64,000 bases of DNA from Nocardiopsis sp. TSRI0078 (GTDB lineage: Bacteria; Actinomycetota; Actinomycetes; Streptosporangiales; Streptosporangiaceae): assembly GCF_001905145.1 (NCBI RefSeq), contig NZ_LWLB01000003.1, positions 152,330 through 216,329 on the forward strand, given 5' to 3'. This document shows positions 1-11,554 of this stretch, one piece after another. Numbering within the stretch: the stretch's first letter is position 1; each line of letters begins with the position of its first letter. Made by a program: the position numbers and the translations under genes. Below the pieces are notes generated by a model, which did not search any database, was not told the DNA's origin, and saw nothing but the letters and a program-made list of their open reading frames with translations.

Positions 1-137
1 TGGTGGCCGATTCCCCGACGATGGCGGCTCACGCACGAGCGATGGTGCGTGACCTGATGCGTCGGCTGAACGAGGAACTGGGCGACGGAACGGTGGTGGC
101 CATCAAGGTCCGCGGGCCCGGTTTCCGGCGCCGCTGA
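1..137 (+). CDS. DUF721 / DciA-like protein, C-terminal fragment
   Basis: The reading frame is open from the window edge and stops at the TGA at 135-137. The visible tail contains the stretch LMRRLNEELGDGTVVAIKVRGP, ending in FRRR. The LNxxLG...V..I.VxGP pattern is the end of the DUF721 family, which includes the DciA helicase-loading factor and in actinobacteria sits between recF and gyrB. The position directly upstream of gyrB supports this. The 5' end lies outside the window, so nothing can be said about its full length or start. Confidence 0.7.
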   Translation, partial: VADSPTMAAHARAMVRDLMRRLNEELGDGTVVAIKVRGPGFRRR

Positions 138-2553
<2,416 letters not shown>

Positions 2554-2563
2554 AGGGACCCCG

Positions 2564-2583
2564 CGTCCGGGGACTCCCGGACG
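2564..2583 (+). terminator. Short hairpin between gyrB and gyrA
   Basis: CGTCCGGG (2564-2571) pairs perfectly with CCCGGACG (2576-2583) around a 4-base loop. No T-tract follows, so it is more likely a weak attenuator or mRNA-stability element between cotranscribed genes than a true terminator. Confidence 0.3.
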
Positions 2584-2626
2584 GTGAACCACGTTCAAGC
2601 AAGCTTCGAAGAAGGGATCGACATCC

Positions 2627-5212
<2,586 letters not shown>

Positions 5213-5234
5213 ACTTCGCGTTAGGCCCCATAAG

Positions 5235-5269
5235 GTCCGCGGGGTTCGATACTGGTGAACCCCGCGGAC
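5235..5269 (+). terminator. Strong hairpin after gyrA
   Basis: GTCCGCGGGGTTC (5235-5247) pairs perfectly over 13 bases with GAACCCCGCGGAC (5257-5269), with a 9-base loop. No T-run follows. It lies between gyrA and the DUF3566 gene and could terminate or attenuate. Confidence 0.55.
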
Positions 5270-5321
5270 ACCGGTAGTGCCAATCACCCGTTCTCAACGA
5301 AAGCCCAGCGGTAACGTTTCT

Positions 5322-6119
5322 ATGTCTGACAACCAGCGGAACACCACCACGAACGAATCCGACCCGGACACGGCGGGGTCCGCCGGGGGCGGGGACGTGG
5401 AGACGGCCGAGAAGGACACGGTGGAGGCGGGGGCCGCCGTGACCGCCGAGGCCGACGAGGCGTCCGGCCAGAAGGACGCCGCCGAGGCCGGAAAGGCCTC
5501 CGGCGAGGAGGACACCACCGAGGCCGAGGAGAAGGCCTCCGAGAGGGAGAGCGCCGCCGAGGCCGACGAAGCCTCCGGCAGTGAGGACGCCGTCGGAACG
5601 GCGGACGAGCAGCCCTCGGTGCCCGCCGGACCGGACGTGGCGGAGGACCGTGCCGAAGCGGGGGGAACGCCAGTGTCCGAATCGAAGTCCTCGGTGCCGG
5701 AGAGCCCGAGCGGCCCGAGCGCCGTGAAGGCGAGTCTGTCCAGCCGGAAGGCGCACCTGACGGTCTCCCGAGTGGAGCCCTGGTCGGTGATGAAGTTCAG
5801 CTTCGTCGTCTCCCTGGTGTGCTTCATCGTCCTGTTCGTGGCGGTCGCGGTGATCTACGCGACGCTGTCGATGCTGGGCGTCTTCGACGAGCTCACCAAC
5901 ATGATGAACGCGCTCCTGGAGGGTGACGGCGCCGAGGACGACCTCGGCCTCAACCCGGCCGCCTGGTTCTCACCGGGGCGCGTGCTGGGCTACACCGGTG
6001 TGGTCGGCGCGCTGAACATCGTGCTGATCACCGCGCTCTCCACGGTGGGGGCGATGCTGTACAACCTGGTCGCCGACCTGGTCGGCGGCGTCGACGTGAC
6101 GCTGTCCGAGGCCGAGTAG
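5322..6119 (+). CDS. DUF3566 membrane protein with long acidic N-terminus
   Basis: Actinobacterial membrane protein of unknown function that nearly always follows gyrA. I choose ATG 5322 (product MSDNQRN..., 265 residues); an in-frame GTG at 5277 lies directly behind the gyrA hairpin and would add 15 residues, and neither start has a good ribosome binding site. Residues 1 to about 145 are low-complexity and acidic (Glu, Asp, Ala, Ser) with a loosely repeated EADEASG unit. The DUF3566 domain follows: LTVSRVEPWSVMKFSF leads into a first membrane segment (VVSLVCFIVLFVAVAVIYAT), then an extracytoplasmic loop, then a second segment (GVVGALNIVLITALSTVGAML). The function is unknown; association with the division or envelope machinery would be speculation. 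Confidence 0.85.
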   Translation: MSDNQRNTTTNESDPDTAGSAGGGDVETAEKDTVEAGAAVTAEADEASGQKDAAEAGKASGEEDTTEAEEKASERESAAEADEASGSEDAVGTADEQPSVPAGPDVAEDRAEAGGTPVSESKSSVPESPSGPSAVKASLSSRKAHLTVSRVEPWSVMKFSFVVSLVCFIVLFVAVAVIYATLSMLGVFDELTNMMNALLEGDGAEDDLGLNPAAWFSPGRVLGYTGVVGALNIVLITALSTVGAMLYNLVADLVGGVDVTLSEAE

Positions 6120-6126
6120 CACCGGT

Positions 6127-6168
6127 CGCGGGGCCCGGGCCGGCACACCCGCCGACCCGGGCCCCGCG
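6127..6168 (+). terminator. Terminator hairpin after the DUF3566 gene
   Basis: CGCGGGGCCCGGG (6127-6139) is perfectly complementary over 13 bases to CCCGGGCCCCGCG (6156-6168), with a 16-base loop. The very GC-rich stem without a T-tract is typical of actinobacterial terminators. Confidence 0.6.
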
Positions 6169-6316
6169 TGTGCGCGGGCCCGTCCCGAGCACTCCCGTAC
6201 GGGGGTAAAATGGGAGGTGAAGAGGGACGCGCCGGCCGCGTCCCGTCTCACTGTCCGCCTCCCGGCGGCCGGTTCGCCCCGGTCCTGCGGATGCGGTAGA
6301 GTTCCACTCGGAACGA

Positions 6317-6390
6317 GGGCGTATAGCTCAGTCGGTTAGAGCGCATCCCTGATAAGGATGAGGCCCCAGGTTCAAGTCCTGGTACGCCCA
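6317..6390 (+). tRNA. tRNA-Ile (anticodon GAT)
   Basis: A 74-base cloverleaf. The acceptor stem GGGCGTA pairs with TACGCCC, the discriminator base is A, the D-arm is AGCTCAGTCGGTTAGAGC, the anticodon loop CTGATAA contains GAT, and the T-loop is GGTTCAAGTCC. CCA is not encoded. tRNA-Ile downstream of gyrA is a conserved actinobacterial arrangement; the tRNA-Ala that often follows is not here. Confidence 0.96.
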
Positions 6391-6734
6391 CACAGTCTGT
6401 GCGGTTCGGAGCCTTGCTTCTCCACTCGGAGAGCAGGGCTCTTCTTCTTGCGCCCTCTCCCGGCTGTGGACAAGGGGACGAGTCTCCAAAGCCACAGGTC
6501 GCGATGTCGACACCGGGCGAAGACGCACGACGTCGCACGCACGAGGATCCGTACCGGCGACGGACGTGCCCGCCGCGGGTCCGGGTGCGGTCGCCGCGCG
6601 TCGACGGGGTCAGGCGCCATCGAGACGAATCATCATGTCGACACCACCGTCCGCGTCCGCGACCTCCGTCGGCGGGCGCGGGAGCGGCCCCCGCCCGGGG
6701 TGGGCGGAGGCCGCCGTGTCCGTCCGTGCACCCG
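6391..6734. other. Non-coding gap between tRNA-Ile and the DUF4232 gene
   Basis: No gene is supported. The gap holds the tRNA terminator and two copies of the word ATGTCGACACC (within 6503-6514 and 6634-6644). These resemble the GTCGAC-rich intergenic repeats elsewhere in the window. The first is preceded by GACGAGTC at about 6477-6484, the complement of the GACTCGTC word found in those repeats. Confidence 0.4.
6410..6450 (+). terminator. Terminator of tRNA-Ile
   Basis: AGCCTTGC-T-TCTC (6410-6422) pairs with GAGAGCAGGGCT (6429-6440) over 12 base pairs, with one bulged T and a 6-base loop. A pyrimidine-rich CTTCTTCTTG tract follows. Confidence 0.7.
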
Positions 6735-7328
6735 TTACTGGTGCGGTTCGACCGTGTACCTGGGCACGGCCACCTCGGGGTTGGCGCAGGCGGTGTCCCC
6801 GCCGCCGGTGGGGACGTGGACCGGGGCCTCGGCGATGTAGAGCGACACCTCGATGCCCGTCACGGGCGCGGGCTCGCACACCCGCGGGTCGTAGTTGCCC
6901 GGGTTGGGCTGGGCCACGGTCAGCAGCGCGGTTCCTCCCGGATCCACGGTGAACGATCCGCCCCCGCCCTCGCGCTCGGCCCAGGCGCCGACACGCTCGC
7001 CCTCGGCGTCCACCCAGCTCAGACTGGCGTGCCGGTAGAGGTTGCACGGCTCCTGCGCGGGGGTGTCCCCCTCGCCGGTCCGCGTCATGGTGAACTCGAT
7101 GTAGGCGGTGCCCGCGGCGGCCCGCCGCTCGTTCTCGACGATCGCGAAGTCCGACACGGTGCAGTCGCGCATCGACTCCTGCGCGGCGGCGGAGGCGGGG
7201 GCGGCGGTGACCATCGGTCCGCAGGCCAGTGCGACCGCGGCGGCGACCGCCGCGCCCCTGGCGCGGGTGCGGCCGGCGGCCGGTTCCCCAAAGGCGCGGG
7301 CGTCGTTTCCGTACCACGTCATGTCCAT
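6735..7328 (-). CDS. Secreted DUF4232-domain protein
   Basis: The 197-residue product starts at ATG 7328 behind GGGAGATCCG. The N-terminus has a twin-Arg-rich region (GRTRARGAA) followed by a hydrophobic segment AVAAAVALACGPMVTAAPASA with an Ala-x-Ala cleavage site, so it is probably exported. The remainder matches the DUF4232 pattern: a leading Cys (CTVSDFAI), AAAGTAYIEFTMTRTG, a central Cys in EPCNLYRHASLSW, and VDPGGTALLTVAQPNPG. The family is common in actinobacterial secretomes and has no established function. It is convergent with the tRNA. Confidence 0.7.
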   Translation of the reverse strand: MDMTWYGNDARAFGEPAAGRTRARGAAVAAAVALACGPMVTAAPASAAAQESMRDCTVSDFAIVENERRAAAGTAYIEFTMTRTGEGDTPAQEPCNLYRHASLSWVDAEGERVGAWAEREGGGGSFTVDPGGTALLTVAQPNPGNYDPRVCEPAPVTGIEVSLYIAEAPVHVPTGGGDTACANPEVAVPRYTVEPHQ

Positions 7329-7700
7329 CGGATCTCCCTTGTTCGCGGTGGCCGTCCACCCAGTGCGATCGATCGGTGACCGGGACGGGCCAGTTGGGAG
7401 GTGGGACGCCCACCCGGGGTAAGGCGTTCACCAAGAGCCGCTCTGCATCGGTTCGGGACGGGGCCGCGAGGGCGGGCCGGGGAGGGTGACGGTCGACACG
7501 GTACGGTGATTCGCTGTCCGCGGGGTAACTCCTGTGATACGTTCAAAAGAGTTGCAGTCGTGGTTCCCGCTTGACTTTTGTGTCGGCCGGCTTCGTAGTC
7601 GGACCTTCTCCATCGTTATCACCACTCGGGAAATCATCGCAGTGGCGTTGGAAAACCCGCACAGGGCGGAATTTTCCATACTGATGTGAGGAAAGTCATT
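7329..7700 (+). promoter_or_regulatory. Divergent promoter region and long leader of the cold-shock gene
   Basis: No gene is visible in this 372-base gap. TTGACT at 7571-7576 is a reasonable -35 box, but the best matching -10 (TAGTCG, 7596-7601) is poor and 19 bases away. A second possible -10, TACGTT at 7538-7543 preceded by TGTGA, is also present. The A/T content rises over 7540-7700 compared with flanking DNA. Long untranslated leaders are characteristic of cspA-type genes, where the leader controls translation at low temperature; that role is inferred here. Confidence 0.4.
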
Positions 7701-7904
7701 ATGACTACTGGCACCGTCAAGTGGTTCAACAGCGAAAAGGGCTTCGGCTTCATCGAGCAGGACGGCGGCGGCGCCGACGTCTTCGCCCACTACTCCAACA
7801 TCGAGTCCTCCGGTTACCGTGAGCTCGCCGAGGGTCAGGCCGTGCAGTTCCAGGCCACCCAGGGCCCCAAGGGTCTCCAGGCCGAGAACATCACGGTCAT
7901 CTAG
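7701..7904 (+). CDS. Cold-shock protein (CspA family)
   Basis: A 67-residue single OB-fold RNA/DNA chaperone. It starts at ATG 7701 with GAGGAAAG at 7688-7695 as ribosome binding site; the product begins [17 protein letters not shown]-1 (KGFGFIEQ) and RNP-2 (VFAHYS) are intact and the length is standard for the family. The gene has a long leader, and a strong hairpin with a U-tract follows before a DEAD-box helicase gene. This csp-helicase pairing is familiar in actinobacteria and suggests a joint role in RNA unwinding under cold or stress. Confidence 0.95.
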   Translation: MTTGTVKWFNSEKGFGFIEQDGGGADVFAHYSNIESSGYRELAEGQAVQFQATQGPKGLQAENITVI

Positions 7905-7976
7905 GAGCTTTGCTCCGTCGGACGGGGGCCGCTCTTCGTGAGCCGTGCCCTCGTCCGGTTCTTTGCTTGTTATTTT
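7904..7976 (+). terminator. Terminator/attenuator between cold-shock and helicase genes
   Basis: A small hairpin GGAGC-TTT-GCTCC (7904-7916) is followed by a larger one: 7919-7929 (CGGACGGGGGC) pairs with 7947-7957 (GCCCTCGTCCG) over 11 positions with a single G-U. The loop itself contains GCTC-TTCGT-GAGC. A U-rich tract (GTTCTTTGCTTGTTATTTT) follows at 7958-7976. This is the most E. coli-like intrinsic terminator in the window. It would end most csp transcripts while allowing some readthrough into the helicase gene. Confidence 0.75.
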
Positions 7977-8147
7977 CCGGCTCGGTTTCTGGCCGTCGTC
8001 TGTTCCGACTGGCACCAGCCTTCCGCGACCCGCAGCACTCATTTACGCGTGCGGGCCGTGGACCACCGTCTTCTTGGTGCGTCACACGCGTCCTCAGAGC
8101 CTGAACAAGGCCACCACGCGTCGGGCGCTGCCCGCGAAAGGTTTTAC

Positions 8148-9566
8148 ATGCGTGCACCCAGCGGTTCCCGAAAAGGGCATAACCGTGAAAAGCACACCGG
8201 CCGCCCCGGCGCCGGCCGCCCCGGCAACCGCCGCGGCCCCTCCCCCCGGTCCTCCCGACCGGCATCCTCCTACCGTGAGTTCGCTCCCCCGGTGTCCACG
8301 ACCCCGGGCCTGCCCCCGGTCGGCAGCTTCTCCGAGCTGAACCTGCCCGCGCGGCTGCTCGAGGTTCTGGAGCGCCAGGGACTGAGCTCCCCCTCGGCCA
8401 TCCAGGCCGAGACCCTCCCGAACTCGCTCGCGGGACGTGACGTCCTGGGGCGCAGCCAGACCGGCTCGGGAAAGACACTGGCCTTCGGCCTGCCCCTGCT
8501 CGCTCGCCTGGAGGGGAGGACCGCCCAGCCGGGGCGGCCGCTCGCCCTGGTGCTCGCACCGACACGTGAGCTCGCCCAGCAGGTCACCGAAGCCCTCACC
8601 CCCTACGCGCGTTCGGTACGGGTCCGTGTGACGACCGTGGTCGGCGGCATGTCCCTGTCCCGCCAGGCCCAGTCCCTGCGGCGCGGCACGGAGCTGGTCG
8701 TGGCCACCCCGGGACGCCTGCGCGACCTGGTGGAGCGGGGCGACTGCCGCCTGGACCAGGTGGGCACCACCGTGCTGGACGAGGCCGATCAGATGACCGA
8801 CATGGGGTTCATGCCCCAGGTCACCGCGATCCTCCAGCAGATCCCCTCCGACGGCCAGCGCATGCTCTTCTCCGCGACGCTGGACCGCAACGTCGACACC
8901 CTGGTCCGACGCTTCCTGCACGACCCGGTCGTCCACTCCGTGGACCCCTCCGAGGGTGCGGTCTCCACCATGGAGCACCACATCCTCCAGGTGACCCCCG
9001 CCGGCAAGCGCGACACCGCGACGCACATCGCCGCCCGGGACGGGCAGGTGATCATGTTCCTGGACACCAAGCGCGCCGTGGACTCCATGGCCAAGCACCT
9101 TCTCGCCAACGGCGTGAGGGCCGCCATCCTGCACGGCGGACGGTCGCAGCCGCAGCGCACGCGCACCCTCCAGCAGTTCAAGGACGGAACGGTCACCGCG
9201 CTGGTCGCGACCAACGTGGCGGCCCGAGGGATCCACGTGGACGGCCTCGACCTGGTGGTCAACATCGACCCCCCCGCCGACCACAAGGACTACCTGCACC
9301 GGGGCGGGCGTACGGCCCGGGCCGGCGCCTCGGGCAACGTGGTCACGCTCGTCCTGCCCCACGAGCGGCGGGGGATGATGCGGATGATGGACCAGGCCCG
9401 CATCGACGCCCACACCCTGAGCGTCAGCGCCGAGGACCCCGAGCTGGCTCGGGTGACGGGTGCGCGTACGCCCTCGGGCGTTCCGGCCACCCTCCCCGCC
9501 GAGCCCAAGGCGCGTACCCGTGCCTTCGGCTCCTCCACCCGGGGCAGGCGCCGCCCGCGCCGCTAG
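8148..9566 (+). CDS. DEAD-box ATP-dependent RNA helicase
   Basis: I choose ATG 8148 (GAAAGG just upstream); in-frame codons further 5' run through the attenuator and look non-coding. The product is 472 residues. After a basic Arg/Gly/Ser-rich tail (about residues 1-50) the helicase core shows the Q motif (PSAIQAETLP), Walker A SQTGSGKT, PTRELAQQV, Walker B DEAD (VLDEADQMTDMGFM), SAT (LFSATLD), and motif VI HRGGRTARAG. It is a cytoplasmic RNA-remodelling enzyme, probably a stress-response helicase because of its position after the cold-shock gene. The basic C-terminal tail STRGRRRPRR may bind RNA. Confidence 0.93.
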   Translation: MRAPSGSRKGHNREKHTGRPGAGRPGNRRGPSPRSSRPASSYREFAPPVSTTPGLPPVGSFSELNLPARLLEVLERQGLSSPSAIQAETLPNSLAGRDVLGRSQTGSGKTLAFGLPLLARLEGRTAQPGRPLALVLAPTRELAQQVTEALTPYARSVRVRVTTVVGGMSLSRQAQSLRRGTELVVATPGRLRDLVERGDCRLDQVGTTVLDEADQMTDMGFMPQVTAILQQIPSDGQRMLFSATLDRNVDTLVRRFLHDPVVHSVDPSEGAVSTMEHHILQVTPAGKRDTATHIAARDGQVIMFLDTKRAVDSMAKHLLANGVRAAILHGGRSQPQRTRTLQQFKDGTVTALVATNVAARGIHVDGLDLVVNIDPPADHKDYLHRGGRTARAGASGNVVTLVLPHERRGMMRMMDQARIDAHTLSVSAEDPELARVTGARTPSGVPATLPAEPKARTRAFGSSTRGRRRPRR

Positions 9567-9576
9567 ACGTAGGGCC

Positions 9577-9605
9577 ACGGGGCCGCGCCTCTCGCGCGGC
9601 CCCGT
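9577..9605 (+). terminator. Terminator hairpin after helicase
   Basis: ACGGGGCCGCGC (9577-9588) pairs perfectly over 12 bases with GCGCGGCCCCGT (9594-9605) around a 5-base loop, 11 bases after the stop codon. Confidence 0.7.
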
Positions 9606-9614
9606 CGTCTCCAG

Positions 9615-9648
9615 GGGGCCGGGACACGACACGTCGTGTCCCGGCCCC
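9615..9648. terminator. Second, longer perfect hairpin after helicase
   Basis: GGGGCCGGGACACGAC (9615-9630) is perfectly complementary over 16 bases to 9633-9648, with only a 2-base nominal loop. Tandem with the hairpin at 9577-9605, it makes a double termination region. Confidence 0.65.
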
Positions 9649-9739
9649 TTCGTCGTCTCCCCACGGGACCGGGGACGGCCGTCCGCACGAGGTTCCGGCG
9701 CCCGCGAGCGGCGCCCGTCCGCGTGCCGACTCGGCCGTA

Positions 9740-9770
9740 TGTCGACTCGTCGACGCGTGGACATGTCGTC
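9740..9770. repeat. GTCGAC-rich intergenic repeat, copy A
   Basis: Two GTCGAC palindromes flank TC (9741-9754), giving GACTCGTCGAC at 9744-9754, followed by GGACATGTCGTC. The nine-base word GACTCGTCG is shared exactly with copies at 11481 and 39124. Confidence 0.5.
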
Positions 9771-9832
9771 CGAGTCGGTGCCGGTCATGGCTGGTCAAGG
9801 GTCGTGGAACACCGACAGTGCCCCGAGCCTAA

Positions 9833-9849
9833 CCGACCGTTCGGTCAGG
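9833..9849. promoter_or_regulatory. TetR-type operator candidate
   Basis: GACCG-TT-CGGTC at 9835-9846 is a palindrome inside CCGACCGTTCGGTCAGG. The GACCGnnCGGTC shape is a common TetR-family operator, and nearly the same palindrome lies upstream of paaZ in this window (36956-36967). It lies about 215 bases before the transporter start. The regulator is not in the window. Confidence 0.5.
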
Positions 9850-10061
9850 ACATAGCCGCCGAGCTGCGAAAAAACGGGACCCGGTGTAGAAAGTGCACTG
9901 GCTCACATGGCATGGTGTCCTGAGGCTCAGGCCGATGTCCCGCATTCCCCTCTTGCCATGCGTAGGGGGACGGTGCGTGGCCACGCCGCCGTGGCCACCT
10001 ACGGCCAGGAGCCTGCGAGCGGACCCCGACCCCCGGTCGGCAGAGAACATACGGAGCACCA

Positions 10062-11429
10062 ATGGCAACTTCCGACCCAACGGCCGCAGGGCCGGTCGGC
10101 GCTGACGAGACCCGGGAGCGGCGCCGCGTCCTCGCGGGCACCATGGTCGGCACCACCATCGAGTGGTACGACTTCTTCATCTACGCCCAGGCCGCGGGCC
10201 TGGTACTCGCCCCCCTGTTCCTGGCGCCCCTGTCCGACGCCAGCCCGGTGATGGCCCAGGTCCTGTCCTTCGCCACCATCGGCATCTCCTTCCTCTTCCG
10301 GCCCCTCGGCGCGATCGTCGCCGGCGCCCTCGGGGACAGGTTCGGCCGCAAGCGGGTGCTCGTCGCGACCCTCGTCCTGATGGGCCTCGCCACCTGCCTG
10401 ATCGGTGTGCTGCCCACCTACGCCCAGATCGGCGTGGCCGCACCCGTCCTCCTGATCCTCCTGCGCATCGTCCAGGGCTTCTCCGCGGGCGGCGAGTGGG
10501 GCGGCGCCGCGCTGATGTCGGTGGAGCACGCGCCGGTCGGCAAGCGCGGCTTCTTCGGCGCCTACCCGCAGATCGGCGTCCCCTGCGGCATGATCATCGC
10601 GACCTTCGTCGTCTGGGTGATCACCGCCGTCATCGGTCCGGAGGCGTTCAGGGAGTGGGGCTGGCGCATCCCCTTCCTCCTGTCCTTCCTGCTGATCATC
10701 ATCGGCCACCTCATCCGCAAGTCCGTGGAGGAGTCCCCGGTCTTCAAGCAGATGCAAAAGCGCAAGGCCCAGTCCTCCGCGCCCCTGGGACGGCTGTTCC
10801 GGAAGAACAGCCGGGAGGTCGTCCTCTCCGCGCTGATCTTCATCGCCAACAACGCGGCCGGATACCTCGTCATCGCCTACATGGCGACCTACGCCTCGCG
10901 GCCGGTCGAGGAGTTCGGCCTGGGCATGGAACGGGGCCCCGTGCTTCTGGCGACCACCCTCGCCTCGTTCGGCTGGCTCGTCTCCACGCTGTACGGCGGC
11001 ATCCTGAGCGACAAGCTCGGCCGGGTGAGGACCTTCCAGCTCGGCTACGTGCTGCTGGCCGCCTGGTCCGTGCCGATGTGGTTCATGGTCGACACCGGCA
11101 ACATCTACATGTACTTCACGGGCCTGTTCGTCTTCACGCTGACACTCGGCCTGAGCTACGGCCCCCAGTCGGCCCTGTACGCGGAGATGTTCCCGGCCGA
11201 GGTCCGCTACTCCGGCGTGTCCATCGGCTACGCCATCGGCGCGATCCTCGGCGGTGCCTTCGCGCCCATGATCGCCGAGCTCCTGCTCACCGAGACCGGC
11301 GCCTCGTGGTCGATCGGCGCCTACATCATCGTGGCCGCCGCGGTCTCCTTCATCGGCGTCTCGCTGGTCAAGGAACCCAAGGGCGTCGACCTGTACGTGG
11401 AGGGCACCGAGCCGACCCCCTCGAAGTAG
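10062..11429 (+). CDS. MHS-family (metabolite:H+ symporter) MFS transporter
   Basis: Inner-membrane proton symporter of the ShiA/ProP/KgtP type, 455 residues, starting at ATG 10062 (ACGGAGC upstream). The family signature is clear: TIEWYDFFIYAQAAGLVLAPLF at the first membrane helix, GALGDRFGRKRVL in the 2-3 loop, RIVQGFSAGGEWGGAALMSVEHAP in helix 4-5, then the long loop with RKSVEESPVFKQMQKRKAQ and a second RxGR-like motif GILSDKLGRVRTF. Twelve hydrophobic segments are recognisable. The substrate cannot be told from sequence; shikimate, citrate, 2-oxoglutarate or betaine are family options. A TetR-type palindrome upstream suggests ligand-controlled expression. Confidence 0.88.
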   Translation: MATSDPTAAGPVGADETRERRRVLAGTMVGTTIEWYDFFIYAQAAGLVLAPLFLAPLSDASPVMAQVLSFATIGISFLFRPLGAIVAGALGDRFGRKRVLVATLVLMGLATCLIGVLPTYAQIGVAAPVLLILLRIVQGFSAGGEWGGAALMSVEHAPVGKRGFFGAYPQIGVPCGMIIATFVVWVITAVIGPEAFREWGWRIPFLLSFLLIIIGHLIRKSVEESPVFKQMQKRKAQSSAPLGRLFRKNSREVVLSALIFIANNAAGYLVIAYMATYASRPVEEFGLGMERGPVLLATTLASFGWLVSTLYGGILSDKLGRVRTFQLGYVLLAAWSVPMWFMVDTGNIYMYFTGLFVFTLTLGLSYGPQSALYAEMFPAEVRYSGVSIGYAIGAILGGAFAPMIAELLLTETGASWSIGAYIIVAAAVSFIGVSLVKEPKGVDLYVEGTEPTPSK

Positions 11430-11440
11430 GGCGGACGGCG

Positions 11441-11480
11441 GAGGGGGCGACGGGCCGGTAGACCGGCCCGTCGCCCCCTC
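11441..11480. terminator. Bidirectional terminator between convergent genes
   Basis: A 19-base perfect inverted repeat (11441-11459 against 11462-11480) with a 2-base centre, placed between the stops of the MHS transporter (+) and the GH15 gene (-). It is suited to terminating both strands. Confidence 0.8.
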
Positions 11481-11516
11481 GACTCGTCGCCTTGTTGCCT
11501 TGTCGCCCTGTCGACA
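11481..11516. repeat. GTCGAC-rich intergenic repeat, copy B
   Basis: Four degenerate units of 8-9 bases in tandem: CTCGTCGCC, TTGTTGCC, TTGTCGCC, CTGTCGAC, running into ATACC. GACTCGTCGCC at 11481-11491 matches 39124-39134 exactly over 11 bases. It directly abuts the bidirectional terminator. Confidence 0.55.
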
Positions 11517-11554
11517 TACCGGCCGCGGCGGATCCGCGCACGTGTCCGGCGCGG

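Larger units (their letters stand above)
9567..10061. other. Non-coding gap between helicase and MHS transporter genes
   Basis: It contains the two hairpins above, a GTCGAC-rich repeat copy (9740-9770) and a TetR-type palindrome (9833-9849). I see no supported coding sequence. Positions 9870-10060 are probably the leader of the transporter gene. Confidence 0.5.

Noticed and set aside
6399..7379. Plus-strand open frames running over the tRNA-Ile downstream region into the DUF4232 gene
   Set aside because: They cross a terminator hairpin and lie antisense to a gene with a signal peptide and a family domain. Composition is Arg/Gly-rich with no motif.
7938..8147. Helicase reading frame extended 70 codons upstream to 7938
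   Set aside because: The extension begins inside the terminator hairpin loop, lacks a ribosome binding site and has non-coding composition. ATG 8148 has GAAAGG at a good distance.
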